A DNA stretch of 64,000 bases, taken from assembly GCA_015227615.1 (NCBI GenBank), contig JAALGZ010000016.1, forward strand, positions 712,428-776,427, in the 5' to 3' direction. Of the stretch, positions 11,060 through 22,446 are shown piece by piece. The notes below the pieces were generated by a model. It did not search any database, had not been told where the DNA came from, and was given only the letters and a program-made list of their open reading frames with translations. The stretch is from Labyrinthula sp. Ha. Lineage: Eukaryota; Sar; Bigyra; Labyrinthulida; Labyrinthulaceae. How positions within the stretch are numbered: the stretch's first letter is position 1; the number at the start of each line of letters is the position of its first letter. The position numbers were made by a program, and so were the translations under genes.

Positions 11060-14000
11060 TGAATCTGACGTAAGCATTTTTTCAACACCCAGTATTAGGA
11101 ATACACTGTAAAGTCCATAAAAGACAATAAGAAAGCGTATTAGGATCAATTATTTAGATAGGTCAGGAACATAAGATTAGTTTGTATTGATGGAACTAAT
11201 TTTGTGCCTATTTAAGTCTTTTTCTTTAACTCTCTTGTGACAAAAAATAAGACATTTAAGGTAAGAAAACTTCTCAACATTGGTTATGAAGAGTGAGAAT
11301 TTTGTTATATAACTACGTGATAGAAATCTAACACGTTTCTATTAATACAAACAATTAGCATAAGATGAGAAGTAAATCTTAAAGGAATAATATTAGTGAA
11401 GGGACAAAGAAATAGAGGAACCTAAAGACTGATATCGTTGAGCGGTTTTCATATTTTTAATTCTTAGTCCTTATCCATTTTTACTGTAGTTAGGGAATTT
11501 TTTTGAATAATATATCTCTGTAACACAGAAGATTTTGACAAAGTTATATTAACCTCCTCTGAGTTTTCAGGGTTTTGCTTAAATTCAAGCAACAAACCAT
11601 ATCTTGGCAGAGAGAGTAGATACAAAACAGTTATGCCATAGGAATGAAGAAATGAAAACCTGCTCTTCACAGTAAGATAACTGATATTAATTTGAGCTTG
11701 GAAATCCTTCCACATAGCTCTGCTATTTCGGTGAGAATGTCTAGACTAAAGAAGTATGAAACGGAACTGAACTGAACTGAAAGCTTTTGCCGCATCCTGT
11801 AGAATTCTATATACCACCCCAATAGCTCCAGAAATAACAAACCTTCAAAATCAGAGCTCTGCACGATGTATTGAAGAAATTAATATACTTTTAACATATT
11901 GATACGCGTACTTAAGCTGTGCTGTCACGTTGCGAGAAGAATTTGGAGAGAAGTGGAGAACCGCAAAACAATCTAGCACTGTGCAAAACTATATCCAATT
12001 GAAAGTTGATGCAGGCTTATCTATTTTAACAAACTTTTTATCAAGGAAGTAGAAAAATTATTCAAGAAATCAGCGTATTGGATTTTTTTTTGTGTTGCCA
12101 CTTACTATTCGAAGCTCAGGTACACCACCTGAGCGAAAGGCAGGTATACCTATATTTGTGAAACTTCAAAGCATCGCTTTCCCGAAGGAAAGAGTGAAAA
12201 TTAATAACTGAAAAATAGAGTCCCTTCTAAAGGTTTTCTACTTAAAGTTGGACTTTGATGGGAGCTATTTAACGTTTCTTCACTGCAGATTATGTCTAGC
12301 CGGAACTACTTAAGTTTCTAAATCTTCTTTTCTCCCCACTTTTGATCCCTTTATATAAATGTCGTGTAAGTTCTTGCAAAAGTAAGAACTACTGAATTAC
12401 CTCTTGTAAAACTATTATCATGCTCAAAGGCATTGGAAAGCCTAAGCCATGACAAATATTATAATTAAACTATGTCTGACTGTGGCGTGAAGACTTCATT
12501 TGTCAATGCCAAACCTAACGAATATGAGTTTTCTGTAACTAATATGGATGAACCTGTCTAGAAATCGAGTAATGTACATGTAAAGCTACTAAATCCCTGT
12601 CCAGATATATAAGAAATATAGTATCTATTTTCCTGGGCTCTATGGTACTGTTAATTCCTCACCTGAATTAATACCTATTGTGCTTATGGTGTATTTGTCA
12701 ATTTCCTTAACAATATGTACCTAATGTTTTGATGCCGATCGTTTCTTCCTCGTGGCCACAAAAAAAATATAGAGATGAGTGGTATGACTTGATAGACATT
12801 AAAATCATATTTGAAGGATACGGAGCAAAAATAGCAAGTCTAAAGAGTTGAATCTACATTGGGCTATTACTTCTAACTATTGAAACCAACAAAGTACTGG
12901 TTCTTCACATTTGCATAAGAGTTTTCCATGACACGAGGACTAACTTAAATATCCAGAGATCTATTGAACCAAAAATTTTCATCCCATTTTGTAGGTTCTA
13001 GCTGATGAACCCTTCCTTTTAGAGGATATCTTATTTCTTTCAACATTATTTTCTAGTCATATAGCTAAATTTGTTTTCCGAGTAGATTAATATGTTTGAG
13101 TATGCTTTTCGATTAAGTGCTTTTAGCTACCTTAGTTATGATTCTGCTTGAGGTAATATAAAAATATTGCGAATTTAGATCAACGTATCAGTGAGATTGA
13201 AAAAAAGTAAAACATTGGTGGGCCTATTGTAATTTCCTGTGTATACGTTAAGTAATCCAATTACTGTGAAGAGAATCATGGGTGAAAGATAATAGCCGTA
13301 GCCTAAGAGAATTTGAAAATATGAGCTAAACAATCATGTCTTCATCTTTTCTAGAATTTTCCCCCAATAAAAGATGTATTTGTTCATAGCTGTGAAGAAA
13401 TAAACCTAGGCCCCCCAAGAAACCCCGCGGCTCTTCGTGTGCCAAAAAAACAGTATGTTTTAAGCCTTGCAAAGATAACTAAACACTTAAATAATTTTTA
13501 TTGGCAGTTTCTTTATGATATTGGTTTCTAAACTGTAATCTATCATTTTGAGGACCAATGTCGTCATTTAATTTTGTTTTAGCACAAAAGTAACCAATGC
13601 AGCATGTAACCATGGGAAAAACAGTACTATATTATTCTTCTAAGAGCTTCCAAATATCAATTTTTATGGAAAACTAAAATCATTCTCTTGCAGGAGCCAA
13701 TACCACGATTATGTTCTTAAATCTAACTCTGGCTTAATTTCTTAGGATCGTACCTGCCACAGATTTGAAAAAATCATCCGAAAAATACCTTTACCAAGGA
13801 TGAAACTAGAGCGCTGAAATGCTCTTCCATATAATAAACAATTTTTTGCCTTCTCTGTCTCGAAAGAAAGATTACAAATCGAATATAGCCTTAGAGCAAC
13901 CAATCAGTTGCAAAGGTCAGAAAAGAAAATGGAGATCCTAGAAACTAGGAAGACTTTTTTTCTACTTGAAGAAGAAGAGTACTGAGACTAAAGAATTTTA

Positions 14001-14459
14001 GCTCAAACTACTCTAAGTTTCTTAGTAAACTAGCATTTTGAGTAAACTACGACTGGACCTTTTTCTCTAGTGTAAAAATAGTACGTTCTTACTTATTATT
14101 TAAACACTAACTAAAAAGATGTTCTCAAATAGAACTTATTTTTTCAAGTCCATAGAATAAGTTATTATGAATACAACCAAAAATTTCAAGAGCAATTGGT
14201 AATTATTTCCTGAAATAACCTACGTTTCCATCTTTTCACCTTAACATTTTCAAGTTGTACTCTATATCCTTAAGAACTACCCCACAATACATACAAGCAC
14301 TATAGTATGAAATAACCCGAGAATAACAGTATGACATTACCCTGTTCCTTGTAAAATATATTTCCGGGCATTTCGTACAGCATGCATGAATTCAAGGTGG
14401 ACTTTTGAACCGTATAGAATCATACCGCTGTGATAAAACGACATAAGAAACAAACAGAA
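11060..14459. other. gene-free stretch, about 3.4 kb
   Basis: No convincing coding region on either strand. It contains a hairpin at 12114-12134 and a small GC-rich patch near 13407-13442 within AT-rich sequence. The last 100 bases, which include TATATTTCCGGG near 14358, should hold the promoter of the hydrolase gene. Confidence 0.55.
12114..12134. repeat. 8-bp-arm hairpin with 5-nt loop
   Basis: GCTCAGGT and ACCTGAGC are exact inverse complements around ACACC. It is GC-rich compared with the surrounding DNA. No gene or poly-T run is next to it, and no function is assigned. Confidence 0.45.
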
Positions 14460-15977
14460 ATGAAGGGACCTAGAACAAAAAAAGAATTGCTATTTCTTTA
14501 TATAAGTTTTTTCCTACTCCTGATAACTATACTGTTCTGGACCTTAAGAGTTCGTGCGTATGGAGCTGCTTACTATTCTTTCTTAAGTTCAATTTGTTTG
14601 TTCTCGTTAGATAAGAACTCAAGACACCAACAAAAAACATACGAGAATAAACCTAACTTGATAAAATTCCTTCAGGTTTGCTATTTACTTGCTCTAATAC
14701 TCTTAATCTGTGCATTTTTTGTACAACTCTCTGACTTGCCTGTAAATTCTCCAGAAAAGCAATTAAAACCACTTTTTATGTTGGTTACTATTTTTTGTTT
14801 TACTCTTACATCAACATTATTTCATTCAAAAAAACTTGAACGAAAATCTTTAACTCATAATTTAATAGATGAAGAAAAAATAGAAAATGAAACAAACCAA
14901 GAAGAAAACAAAATTAATATTGATCAACCTCAGACATCAAAATGTAAAACCTGTTGCAACAACTGCTGTTTATGGTTCTTATCTTTTCTCATTGCACTTT
15001 CCTCAATTTTCATATATTTCACCTTTTCTCAAAACAAAGAATATGAGCCATTTGGTGGATTAAATGGTGATGAATTTGAACTTCTTATTCCTATTTTTGA
15101 TGGCGCTGAAACAAAAATGAACGTAAGATGTTCTGGATTAGACACAGATCCTAATTTACCAACAATAGTATATTTTCATGGATATTCAGGACAAGGATTA
15201 GATTTTTCTTGGGGATATGAGAAATTAAGACAAGATAGTTTAATTTGTATATTTGATAGAGTTGGTGCTGGATTTAGTCGAAATTTTAAAGATATAGATG
15301 AAAAAGAAAGAAAATCTGATATTTTTGCTATTGAATACTTATATGTTTTTGAACAACTTGAAAATAATCCAATTATTGGAACTCGATTTAATACTTCTAA
15401 CTTATTATTTATTGGTCATAGTATGGCTGGATTAAATATGAGAGCAGTAGAAATAACTCAACCTGGAATAGTTAAAGGTATGATTATGGTTGATCCAGTT
15501 TTTGCAGAAGAATTTGATTTATGTGATCCAGATGAAATAACTTCTGCTTCTCCCACTCAATATATAGGAGAAAGTTTAGTGGATTCAGGATTTGGTATGT
15601 TTTTTAAAATGCTTAATTTATATTCTCTCTTTGGATTATCAGGATTACCAAGTAATAGATATGATCAATATATTAATGGCATCATGCGTGCGGATTATTT
15701 TACAACTAGTATTTATGAAAGTAGAAATTGGGGGAAGAATTGTTTTTTTGTTTTAGAAGGATATACAACACAATATGAATTTCCATTAGTTGTTATTATT
15801 CCTGAAAATGGAATTTTTGCAGAGGAATTGGATGTTGCTCAAGAGATACAAAATCTAGCTGTAAATGGAACAACAGTTTTTGTAGAGGATTCTGATCATA
15901 CAGAAATGGTTTTTGTAGAGAAATATGCGGATGTAATTATTGAAGAAGCAAGGAAAATGTTAGTTGAGCTTGCTTAG
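14460..15977 (+). CDS. multi-span membrane-anchored alpha/beta hydrolase
   Basis: A 505-residue protein. I start it at the ATG at 14460; the open frame extends a little upstream without another ATG. The N-terminal half is membrane-embedded, with likely segments at about residues 10-29, 34-50 (weaker), 69-90, 103-121 and 170-188. A Cys-rich patch (CKTCCNNCC) precedes the last span. The C-terminal domain is an alpha/beta hydrolase: HGYSG at 240-244 supplies the oxyanion region, GHSMAG at 319-324 is the nucleophile elbow (Ser321), MVDPVF lies near 344-349, and His480 in DSDHTEM is the likely catalytic His. The acid residue is uncertain. Lipase, esterase and epoxide-hydrolase-like enzymes share this fold, so the substrate cannot be named. 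No intron is needed. The gene stands alone, with several kb of empty DNA on both sides. Confidence 0.85.
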   Translation: MKGPRTKKELLFLYISFFLLLITILFWTLRVRAYGAAYYSFLSSICLFSLDKNSRHQQKTYENKPNLIKFLQVCYLLALILLICAFFVQLSDLPVNSPEKQLKPLFMLVTIFCFTLTSTLFHSKKLERKSLTHNLIDEEKIENETNQEENKINIDQPQTSKCKTCCNNCCLWFLSFLIALSSIFIYFTFSQNKEYEPFGGLNGDEFELLIPIFDGAETKMNVRCSGLDTDPNLPTIVYFHGYSGQGLDFSWGYEKLRQDSLICIFDRVGAGFSRNFKDIDEKERKSDIFAIEYLYVFEQLENNPIIGTRFNTSNLLFIGHSMAGLNMRAVEITQPGIVKGMIMVDPVFAEEFDLCDPDEITSASPTQYIGESLVDSGFGMFFKMLNLYSLFGLSGLPSNRYDQYINGIMRADYFTTSIYESRNWGKNCFFVLEGYTTQYEFPLVVIIPENGIFAEELDVAQEIQNLAVNGTTVFVEDSDHTEMVFVEKYADVIIEEARKMLVELA

Positions 15978-18900
15978 TAAGGCTAGGTTAGAGATAGGGT
16001 TTATATTATTTCAAGATTTGATTAGATTGTTTATGTCCCTTCTAATGGAAATGATGACGTGGTTTTTGTATTGTTTTATCTTGAACTGCGTTGGTATCCT
16101 AAGGGAAATTTTAATTAGTATTCATGGGATATAATGTAGATTACAGTAGAAATTTGATGGCTAAAGGATTCAAATTTCATTGGTATATCCCGTACTAATT
16201 GTTGCAGTAATGCCAGACCATGAATTCATGTTCAGTCCTAAGAAAGAAAAGTTCAGGAGAAAAGTTCAGGAGAAAAGAGTATCCACTATTTCTTTCGTGA
16301 ATTGTAAATAGCTGCAAATCTACTAAGTAACAGGAGATATAAAACCATGACCAGTGAACAGTCAGAGGAAAATTGCAAAAATAAAACTTTTACTTCATAT
16401 TTGGTTTATATTTGCTTGAAAGAAAACAGATTTCAAGACAAAAAGGGATCAAGTTTGTGAAATCACTTTAAGGTTTATATTCCTATGAATTTCTACTTAA
16501 GTATATATTTCCTTCAACGGGATTCCTACTTAGATAATGTGTTTATTTTTCGAACTGTCAATTGTAATGTCGCCCAATGCAATATTATTATCATTTTAAT
16601 GGTGGAACACGTAGGAAGCGAACTATCAAAGTTATCTTATTAGGCTGCGCAGTCCTTTCACTTCTGCTTTACTGCTGACGAGGCAAGCAAAATTTTCCTG
16701 AAACTCTTAGAATTTTTTAGTTCTTAGGCAGTGATTCGAATTCTCACATTTAATCCGCCCTAACTTTAGGGTTGAACCAAGAAAAACAACACAATTGCAG
16801 CGACTTCTTCCAAATGTAGTAAATGTGTTACAGGCATTGAGCTCGTATACTTGCGTTTGTCACTGTACAAAGTTTCATAAATATGTGTCTTGATATCAGA
16901 TGCAATCAAGCTCTTTTGCAACACTGTTTTGACTAAGATGACTCACATTTCGTATCTCACAGTTTCAACACGAGATTTTTGTTGCTTTAACTTATCTCCC
17001 AAAAATATTGAAACGTTCCGGATGGGGATAGGTTTTTCCGGAATATCACTTCAGTGAAATGAATACTGGTTTCAGCTGGATGAACAAAAACCAAAACTTG
17101 TCATTATCATTGGAGAACCTTTCTCAAAGAAAAATCTACTTTGTCAGAAAGATCAGAATAGCAGTGTTAGGATTAGGACTCTTGTGAGCTTCATGGAAAA
17201 TTCACTTTGACAAACTTATTCCATGTACCGATAAGTCAAACCCTAGTCCCAAACTTGCGAAGAATATGGATTATTTAAGATGTGAACGTATCTAAGTTTC
17301 ACGCCTCTACAACCGAGAAAACATAGTTCTAGTGTGTTAAATTTGGCGAGAATATGTTGAGCAAAAGGTGTTATAAACATGTCATACTTTATGCCGTAAA
17401 CGAGAAAACGAGGCGTCTAGCTTTGTTTAAGAGCTGCGATGGGAAGCTCAGAGTAGAAATTACAGCTTAGGATTAATACTTGTTTTATTAACTCACTCTA
17501 AGCTAGGCCTCCCGTTCTAAAATAGACCTCAAGGTTTCTACCAGTCCAGCTGTTTTCTGCACGGATCTCGATTGTCAAATGAGTTTCAGCGTGTGTTGTC
17601 ATCAAACAGAATGCTCAGATTTTGCCATTAAACCCTTTTCATAAAAGTATTGTAGTTGGGTGATAACCGGGAGAGTTGCTCACCGTTGGCCAAGAACTGC
17701 CATGATGTAATTTACCATGAAGCTTTTGGGGAAGGATACAACCGGGGAATCTAAATAGAGTTGTTGATATCTTCAGGCATTTTGGATGAGGATTTAGTGT
17801 TTTTGTTGGTTAATTTCCACTGGGTTAAATTTCTGTATTTTTTTGAGGTGCTGGGACTATTGGTTATGTCACTTTTTGACATTTCACTTTTATTCATTAT
17901 TTTTTTGGTGTTAAAGTGAAAGAGAAGATACAAATATTATTTGCTATATCTAGACTCCCTCCAAAGTCAGTATAGAGTGGAAGCGGTAAGTCCATTTGGT
18001 TCAAATTAAACCAAAAAACCCAAAAATAAATCTAATGGTGCATTGCCAAACATATCATAAAAAGAGACACCGTTATGATTACCCAGTGCAGTAACTTTAT
18101 TCTACGCTGTAGGTGACAGATAATTTAGTACTAAGCGCAAGTACTTCAAAGCTCTACCTATGCCACAGTTCAGCTGTTTCTCTAGCTGTGGATGTATACA
18201 CTTCGCTAAAAGGAAATGAACACTTCCTTTCTCTTTATCGTTGCCAGCTCTGAACTGTACAGTTGCTGAAAGTAGAAACACAAAACCGCGTAATTAGTTC
18301 TGTGTGGTTCTCAGGAACTACAACTGCCATTTCTTGTAACATGTGAACATTCTTGTTCGTCTGTTTTTCTTAAAGCCATAGTTAGCTTCTAGGGAAAATA
18401 TTTCTGCCCCTTCGGCAAAGTGAGGGGTTGAGGCACTCTTCAGGGATATCAACACAAGACAGTTCAATTAATAACACTCTACCTGGATTATTAAAGTCCT
18501 TGGTCATACAAAATCGTAGAGGAATATTTCACTAAACATAATAACGAAAAAAACTTAAAGAGGAAATTATGCTATTACAAGCGGCAGGGTTGGGTAAATA
18601 CTTTGCCCCAGCAACAAGTCAGGCTTATCCTTGTAATATTACTAGGTAAAGTAGCTGCAAATGAGGTAAGAACTCGAAACCTCAAGTCAAAACTCAGGAT
18701 TATTTCCCTTACAAAAACAACGTGAAGGTCACACAACTTCTGACTTCAGGGTATGACTTGGCAACAGCGTGAACAGTCAGTTAGGACTATGATTTTTATA
18801 AAGATGGGGAAACAGAAACGCCTTGAGAAATCCTTTGTGACTTTCTTTCTATTTCTATTTCAACTTGCTAATATTCAGTGAAGCATAATGCAGCAAATAA

Positions 18901-19090
18901 AAGTATCTTCCTATTCTTTGACGCTGCAAAGAGGAGACCACAAGGTGGTTCTTTTCGAGTCGGGAAACTACTATTTTCCTCATCTTATTTCCCGGCTTTG
19001 TCCGGTTTTCTGTGCCAAGATTAAGCCTCGGGGAGAGTTATACCCAGGACTCGTGCCGCATTCAATAAACTGACCAGAGGAGTTTGCTCT
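15978..19090. other. gene-free stretch, about 3.1 kb
   Basis: No supported gene. A Ser/Lys/Asn-rich 48-codon ATG frame on the minus strand near 17751-17897 and a 61-codon plus-strand frame at 18888-19073 are too short and featureless to call. A 14-bp tandem duplication (GTTCAGGAGAAAAG repeated) is present near 16249-16278. Confidence 0.5.
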
Positions 19091-19093
19091 TAC

Positions 19094-19269
19094 CGGAATA
19101 TATTTCCGTAATGTAACATTATTAATGGTAAAATATACCCAGTACTGTTTTTAAAATGTAGTGCAGGAGGTGTTATATTTATATATCCATGTTATAGTCA
19201 TATTGTATTATCAATCTTGCTGTTAATATAACAGTACAAGGTATACTACATAGTATCATTGCGGAAATA
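19094..19269. repeat. imperfect inverted repeat upstream of the HSF gene
   Basis: The left side holds a near-palindrome at 19094-19108 (CGGAATATATTTCCG) and, further in, ATACCCAGTACTGTT near 19134-19149. The right side holds the inverse order: AACAGTAC (19230-19237), GGTATA, then CATTGCGGAAATA (19257-19269). The arms match in blocks with a length difference between them, as in a decayed inverted-repeat element. The GGAA...TTCC spacing in the left arm also loosely resembles a heat shock element. Neither reading is proven. Confidence 0.35.
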
Positions 19270-19439
19270 ACCAATATTATTCACCGATTCCATTGGTCAG
19301 AATTTCTACTAAGCCAATCATATCAAGGTTCTTTTTAGGGATCTTTCCGGTAATACCAGCCCATTTTTTTGCATCCGACCTAGAGACTGCAAAAATTATT
19401 GAGCCGTTTAAGAAAAACGAAAAGAAATTAAAATATAAA

Positions 19440-20211
19440 ATGAATAAGAATAATCTCCCCGCATTATCGCCGTTTCTTACGAAGTTGGTTAACATTGTAT
19501 CAGTCTGTCCACCTCAGATAGCCGCGTGGGACGTCGAAGGAAGAAAATTTATTGTGTACAAGGAAAGCTTTGAAACCCATATTCTTCCCAGTTTCTTTAG
19601 TGGAACTCTAAAAACGTATAAAGCTTGGTATTGAATCATTTTTTAGGTTTGTGCGACAACTTCATTTCTATGGATTCAGAAAGCAAGAGCTACAGGGTGG
19701 AAGATGGTGTTTTTTTCACGACTCCTTTCGAAAAGGCAGACCGGATTTAGTTGTACATATCAAGAGAAGAGCGAGTGTTAAGTCAGGTAACTATGCTTCA
19801 AGGAAAGAATGCGCTTCGTTGAAAAAAGAGATCACTGGGTTGAAAGAATATATGAATAAAATTGAAAGAAACTTTAAGAAAGAAGTTGAGGAACTAAAGT
19901 TGCTATTAAGTCAAGAAAGAAAACGCAAGTTAAGTCTGAGAGAGATGAATAATGAGTCTTCGCTAGATGTACCTTCGCGAAATGTTTTTAGACCAATAAG
20001 ACCAAAGATAGAGGTGCAGCAAAAAGATGAATTTCAAATGAACAACCAGTTTCAACTTAATAAATTCTGGAATGAAAAAGAACCTGGATCTAATTTGGAT
20101 TCATTAAATGGGGTTCCGAGTTTGTATGAAGGTTTACCAGTTGAAAAGTTCGAATGTTTGGATATTCCACTGGATCTACCTTTTGCAGATATGCATTATA
20201 TTACCAAGTAG
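19440..20211 (+). CDS. heat shock transcription factor
   Basis: Two exons, 19440-19615 and 19647-20211, joined across a 31-nt intron (GTATAA donor, TTTTTTAG acceptor), give 246 residues. The HSF DNA-binding domain fills about residues 9-100: SPFLTKLVNIV, then IAAWDVEGRKFIVYKESFETHILPSFF, then FVRQLHFYGFRKQ (recognition helix and following turn), WCFFHDSFRKGRPDLVVHIKRR. A Lys/Glu-rich coiled coil at about 112-150 (SLKKEITGLKEYMNKIERNF) is the expected HR-A/B trimerisation region. The rest is acidic and polar, a possible activation tail. It should bind nGAAn repeats and drive stress genes in the nucleus. The intron falls just before FVRQL; plant HSFs also carry an intron within the helix-turn-helix. 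A shorter 19-nt intron is also formally possible but adds residues before FVRQL. The gene converges on the LRR gene, 134 bp between stops. Confidence 0.88.
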
Positions 20212-20345
20212 AAGAGAACCAAGAAGACGTTGAGTTTTATGTTATTTTTTGTCCACTGCGTATTTCATCCCTTGCGTGAATCAAGTAAAGTTGTATACTT
20301 AAAAATAACATCCTTTGAGTTAGATAGGATGTACAAATTAAGTAG

Positions 20346-22292
20346 CTAGATGTTGTCAATAAATTCTATCTTGGGATCTAACTCGAATTGGGGTATTTGA
20401 AATAGGTGCTCTAAGGGTTTAAAAATGTATCCTTCTCTTCCCGTCAATTCTTCTGGACTATCTAAATTCGTTCCTATAATACTGAGATTTTGCATCGCCT
20501 TCATTTTTTCTATTATGTCTTCAGAAATTATATCATTTTCAAGTTTCCAACAATCCAACAACTCCAGGTTTTGTAAATTATTCAATAACAAGAGCTCATC
20601 CAAATTCCTCCAGCTAAACAAGACTTGAAATTTTACACTTGTTAAATTATAAACTTTACTTCGTGCCAAGCATAAAGTTGTAAATGTACTACAATATAAA
20701 ATCTCCAAAGTTTCCAAGGTCTCAGAGACAACATCAAACTCTGAAACCATTTCCACATTATTTAAGTTCTTTAGCTTTAAGTTTTTGATTGTCTGATTTT
20801 TAGCAAGGCTTTTTATATCAGTCAAAAAATAGCAAGAGTCAAAGAAAAGACTTTTTAAGTTTGGCAGGAAATTAAGATCATCAACTGTTTCAAGAAGGAT
20901 AACGAAGGAAACATTAAGTGTTTCAATGTTCGTGCTCTTTAGTTGTTTCTCAGACAAAAACTCACGAGTAATACAGACGTTGACCCGCCTTAGAGTCAGA
21001 ACCTTGACTTGTGGAGAGTCTGCAATTTCTTGGATATCATGTAAATTGGGACAAGACGCAATAAAAAGATCTTCTAGATTTTTCAACTGTGATAAACCTT
21101 GGAAGCTCAACAAGTTGTTACATTTCTTGATTTCCAGCTTCTTTAATCTGTTCAAATTTCCACTAGATCCAAAGCTTAAATCAACCACCTCAGGACACTC
21201 TGTCAAAACAAGCTCATACAAAAAACGAAAGCGTGGAATAGGTGGTGGAAAATAAGTGAAGCTCCCCTTTTCTATCTCGATTAAATGCTCATTTTCTTCT
21301 TCAAACGGACAAAATGCTACTGACAACGTTTGTAATTGTTTGCAAACGAACAAAAACTTAAAAGAAGAGACACTCACAGTGTCAATAGTAACGTCATTAA
21401 GGAAAGAAGGATTACCTAAAGGCAAAGAAGTAACTTTTTCACAATGAAAAATTGAAAAACTGCGCAATCCAGAAAGTTCTGACAAGGATTCCGTATCTTC
21501 TAGAGACCTGCAGTGAGAAATATTCAATTTTTTAAGTTTAACTAGGTGTTCAAGTCCATTAAGTGACTTTAATTTTGGACAGTGAGTAATCTCCAAGTTA
21601 ACTAATGACGTGGCAGGTGATAAAAAGTCTAACCGTTTAATATAAGAAAAGTTGAGAATGAAATTTTCAAGAGAAGAAAATAAAGAAAGATCTATCTTTT
21701 TCATCTGTGCTAAAAAGTTGTCATTAGATTCAGGTATTTGGAGAATAGATTTTCCAAGAAACATGATAATTTCCAAGTGTTCAATCTTAGCAAGAGAGGA
21801 TGAAACCTCTTCAAAAACAGAATCTTCCAAAGGCAACCAAATAAACAATATTGCTGAGTTTTTTATAATTAACTTATTAATATTTTTGAAATCTTTCAAA
21901 CCATAAAGCAGTAAATTTTCTTCTTTCTCTGAAATTAAAGAATCTTCTTCACGGTCATCTTTTATTTTAAGACGATTTAAAAACTTCGCTGTTTTTTTGT
22001 TAAAGTGATGTTTGAAAAACGTTGATAAAGAAATATTTCCTTCAAGAACTAAATTTAACGAGCAAATTCTCCAGTTTTCACTAAATTTTTGAAAATAGTC
22101 AACAAACCAAAAATAATCCAAGTTCTGCGAATTTCTATATTTGGATTTGCTTAAATCGAGACAAGTCTTGCTAAGATTTTTATAAATGGTTTTGTTTATA
22201 TATTGAAAAGCGAGTACAATGTCTTCGAAGAATAAAAAAGTTGAGATATGTTGTACAAGAAGTCTGTCTTCAAAAACTGCTTTTGCTTCCAT
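20346..22292 (-). CDS. leucine-rich repeat protein with F-box-like N-terminus
   Basis: A 648-residue intronless protein starting at ATG 22292. The first 45 residues (LLVQHISTFLFFEDIVLAFQYINKTIY) have the hydrophobic spacing of an F-box, though without a clean LP motif. From about residue 155 to the end, leucine-rich repeats occur roughly every 23-25 residues, many of the form LxxLxIxxCxxLxxLxGLxxL, with Cys in the conserved Asn/Cys position (for example LVNLEITHCPKLKSLNGLEH). Repeats with C at this site are common in F-box/LRR substrate adaptors of SCF ubiquitin ligases and in the C-terminal LRRs of plant NLR proteins. There is no nucleotide-binding domain here. I favour an SCF-type adaptor or a general protein-interaction scaffold. 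Only 69 bp separate its start from a divergent tRNA gene. Confidence 0.8.
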   Translation of the reverse strand: MEAKAVFEDRLLVQHISTFLFFEDIVLAFQYINKTIYKNLSKTCLDLSKSKYRNSQNLDYFWFVDYFQKFSENWRICSLNLVLEGNISLSTFFKHHFNKKTAKFLNRLKIKDDREEDSLISEKEENLLLYGLKDFKNINKLIIKNSAILFIWLPLEDSVFEEVSSSLAKIEHLEIIMFLGKSILQIPESNDNFLAQMKKIDLSLFSSLENFILNFSYIKRLDFLSPATSLVNLEITHCPKLKSLNGLEHLVKLKKLNISHCRSLEDTESLSELSGLRSFSIFHCEKVTSLPLGNPSFLNDVTIDTVSVSSFKFLFVCKQLQTLSVAFCPFEEENEHLIEIEKGSFTYFPPPIPRFRFLYELVLTECPEVVDLSFGSSGNLNRLKKLEIKKCNNLLSFQGLSQLKNLEDLFIASCPNLHDIQEIADSPQVKVLTLRRVNVCITREFLSEKQLKSTNIETLNVSFVILLETVDDLNFLPNLKSLFFDSCYFLTDIKSLAKNQTIKNLKLKNLNNVEMVSEFDVVSETLETLEILYCSTFTTLCLARSKVYNLTSVKFQVLFSWRNLDELLLLNNLQNLELLDCWKLENDIISEDIIEKMKAMQNLSIIGTNLDSPEELTGREGYIFKPLEHLFQIPQFELDPKIEFIDNI

Positions 22293-22361
22293 TCTGATTT
22301 ACAGGTTTATTAGTTAATAATATAAGTAAATATATAACGAAGCCTTATTCATACTGTAATG

Positions 22362-22435
22362 TCTTCCATAGCTCAGTTGGCTAGAGCGTTCGGCTGTTAA
22401 CCGAGAGGTCGGTGGTTCGAGCCCGCCTGGAAGAA
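22362..22435 (+). tRNA. tRNA-Asn (anticodon GTT)
   Basis: A full cloverleaf can be drawn. The acceptor TCTTCCA pairs with TGGAAGA; the D arm is GCTC/GAGC; the anticodon stem is TTCGG/CCGAG with loop CTGTTAA and anticodon GTT; the T arm is GGTGG/CCGCC around TTCGAGC. A box (TAGCTCAGTTGG) and B box (GGTTCGAGC) fit an internal Pol III promoter. There is no intron, and no CCA is encoded. The discriminator position appears to be A, where G is usual for tRNA-Asn. Confidence 0.95.
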
Positions 22436-22442
22436 GGTTAAG

Positions 22443-22446
22443 TTTT
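22443..22446 (+). terminator. Pol III T-run terminator of the tRNA gene
   Basis: TTTT begins 8 bases after the mature 3' end of the tRNA, a typical RNA polymerase III stop. Confidence 0.7.

Noticed and set aside
18888-19073. A 61-codon ATG frame before the HSF gene
   Set aside because: No domain, no spliced extension and no homology that I can recognise; within chance for this much sequence.
19628-19646. A 19-nt intron in the HSF gene
   Set aside because: It is frame-compatible but would insert extra residues (YKAW) before FVRQL. The overlapping 31-nt intron with a GTATAA donor gives a better HSF alignment and fits the other intron sizes.
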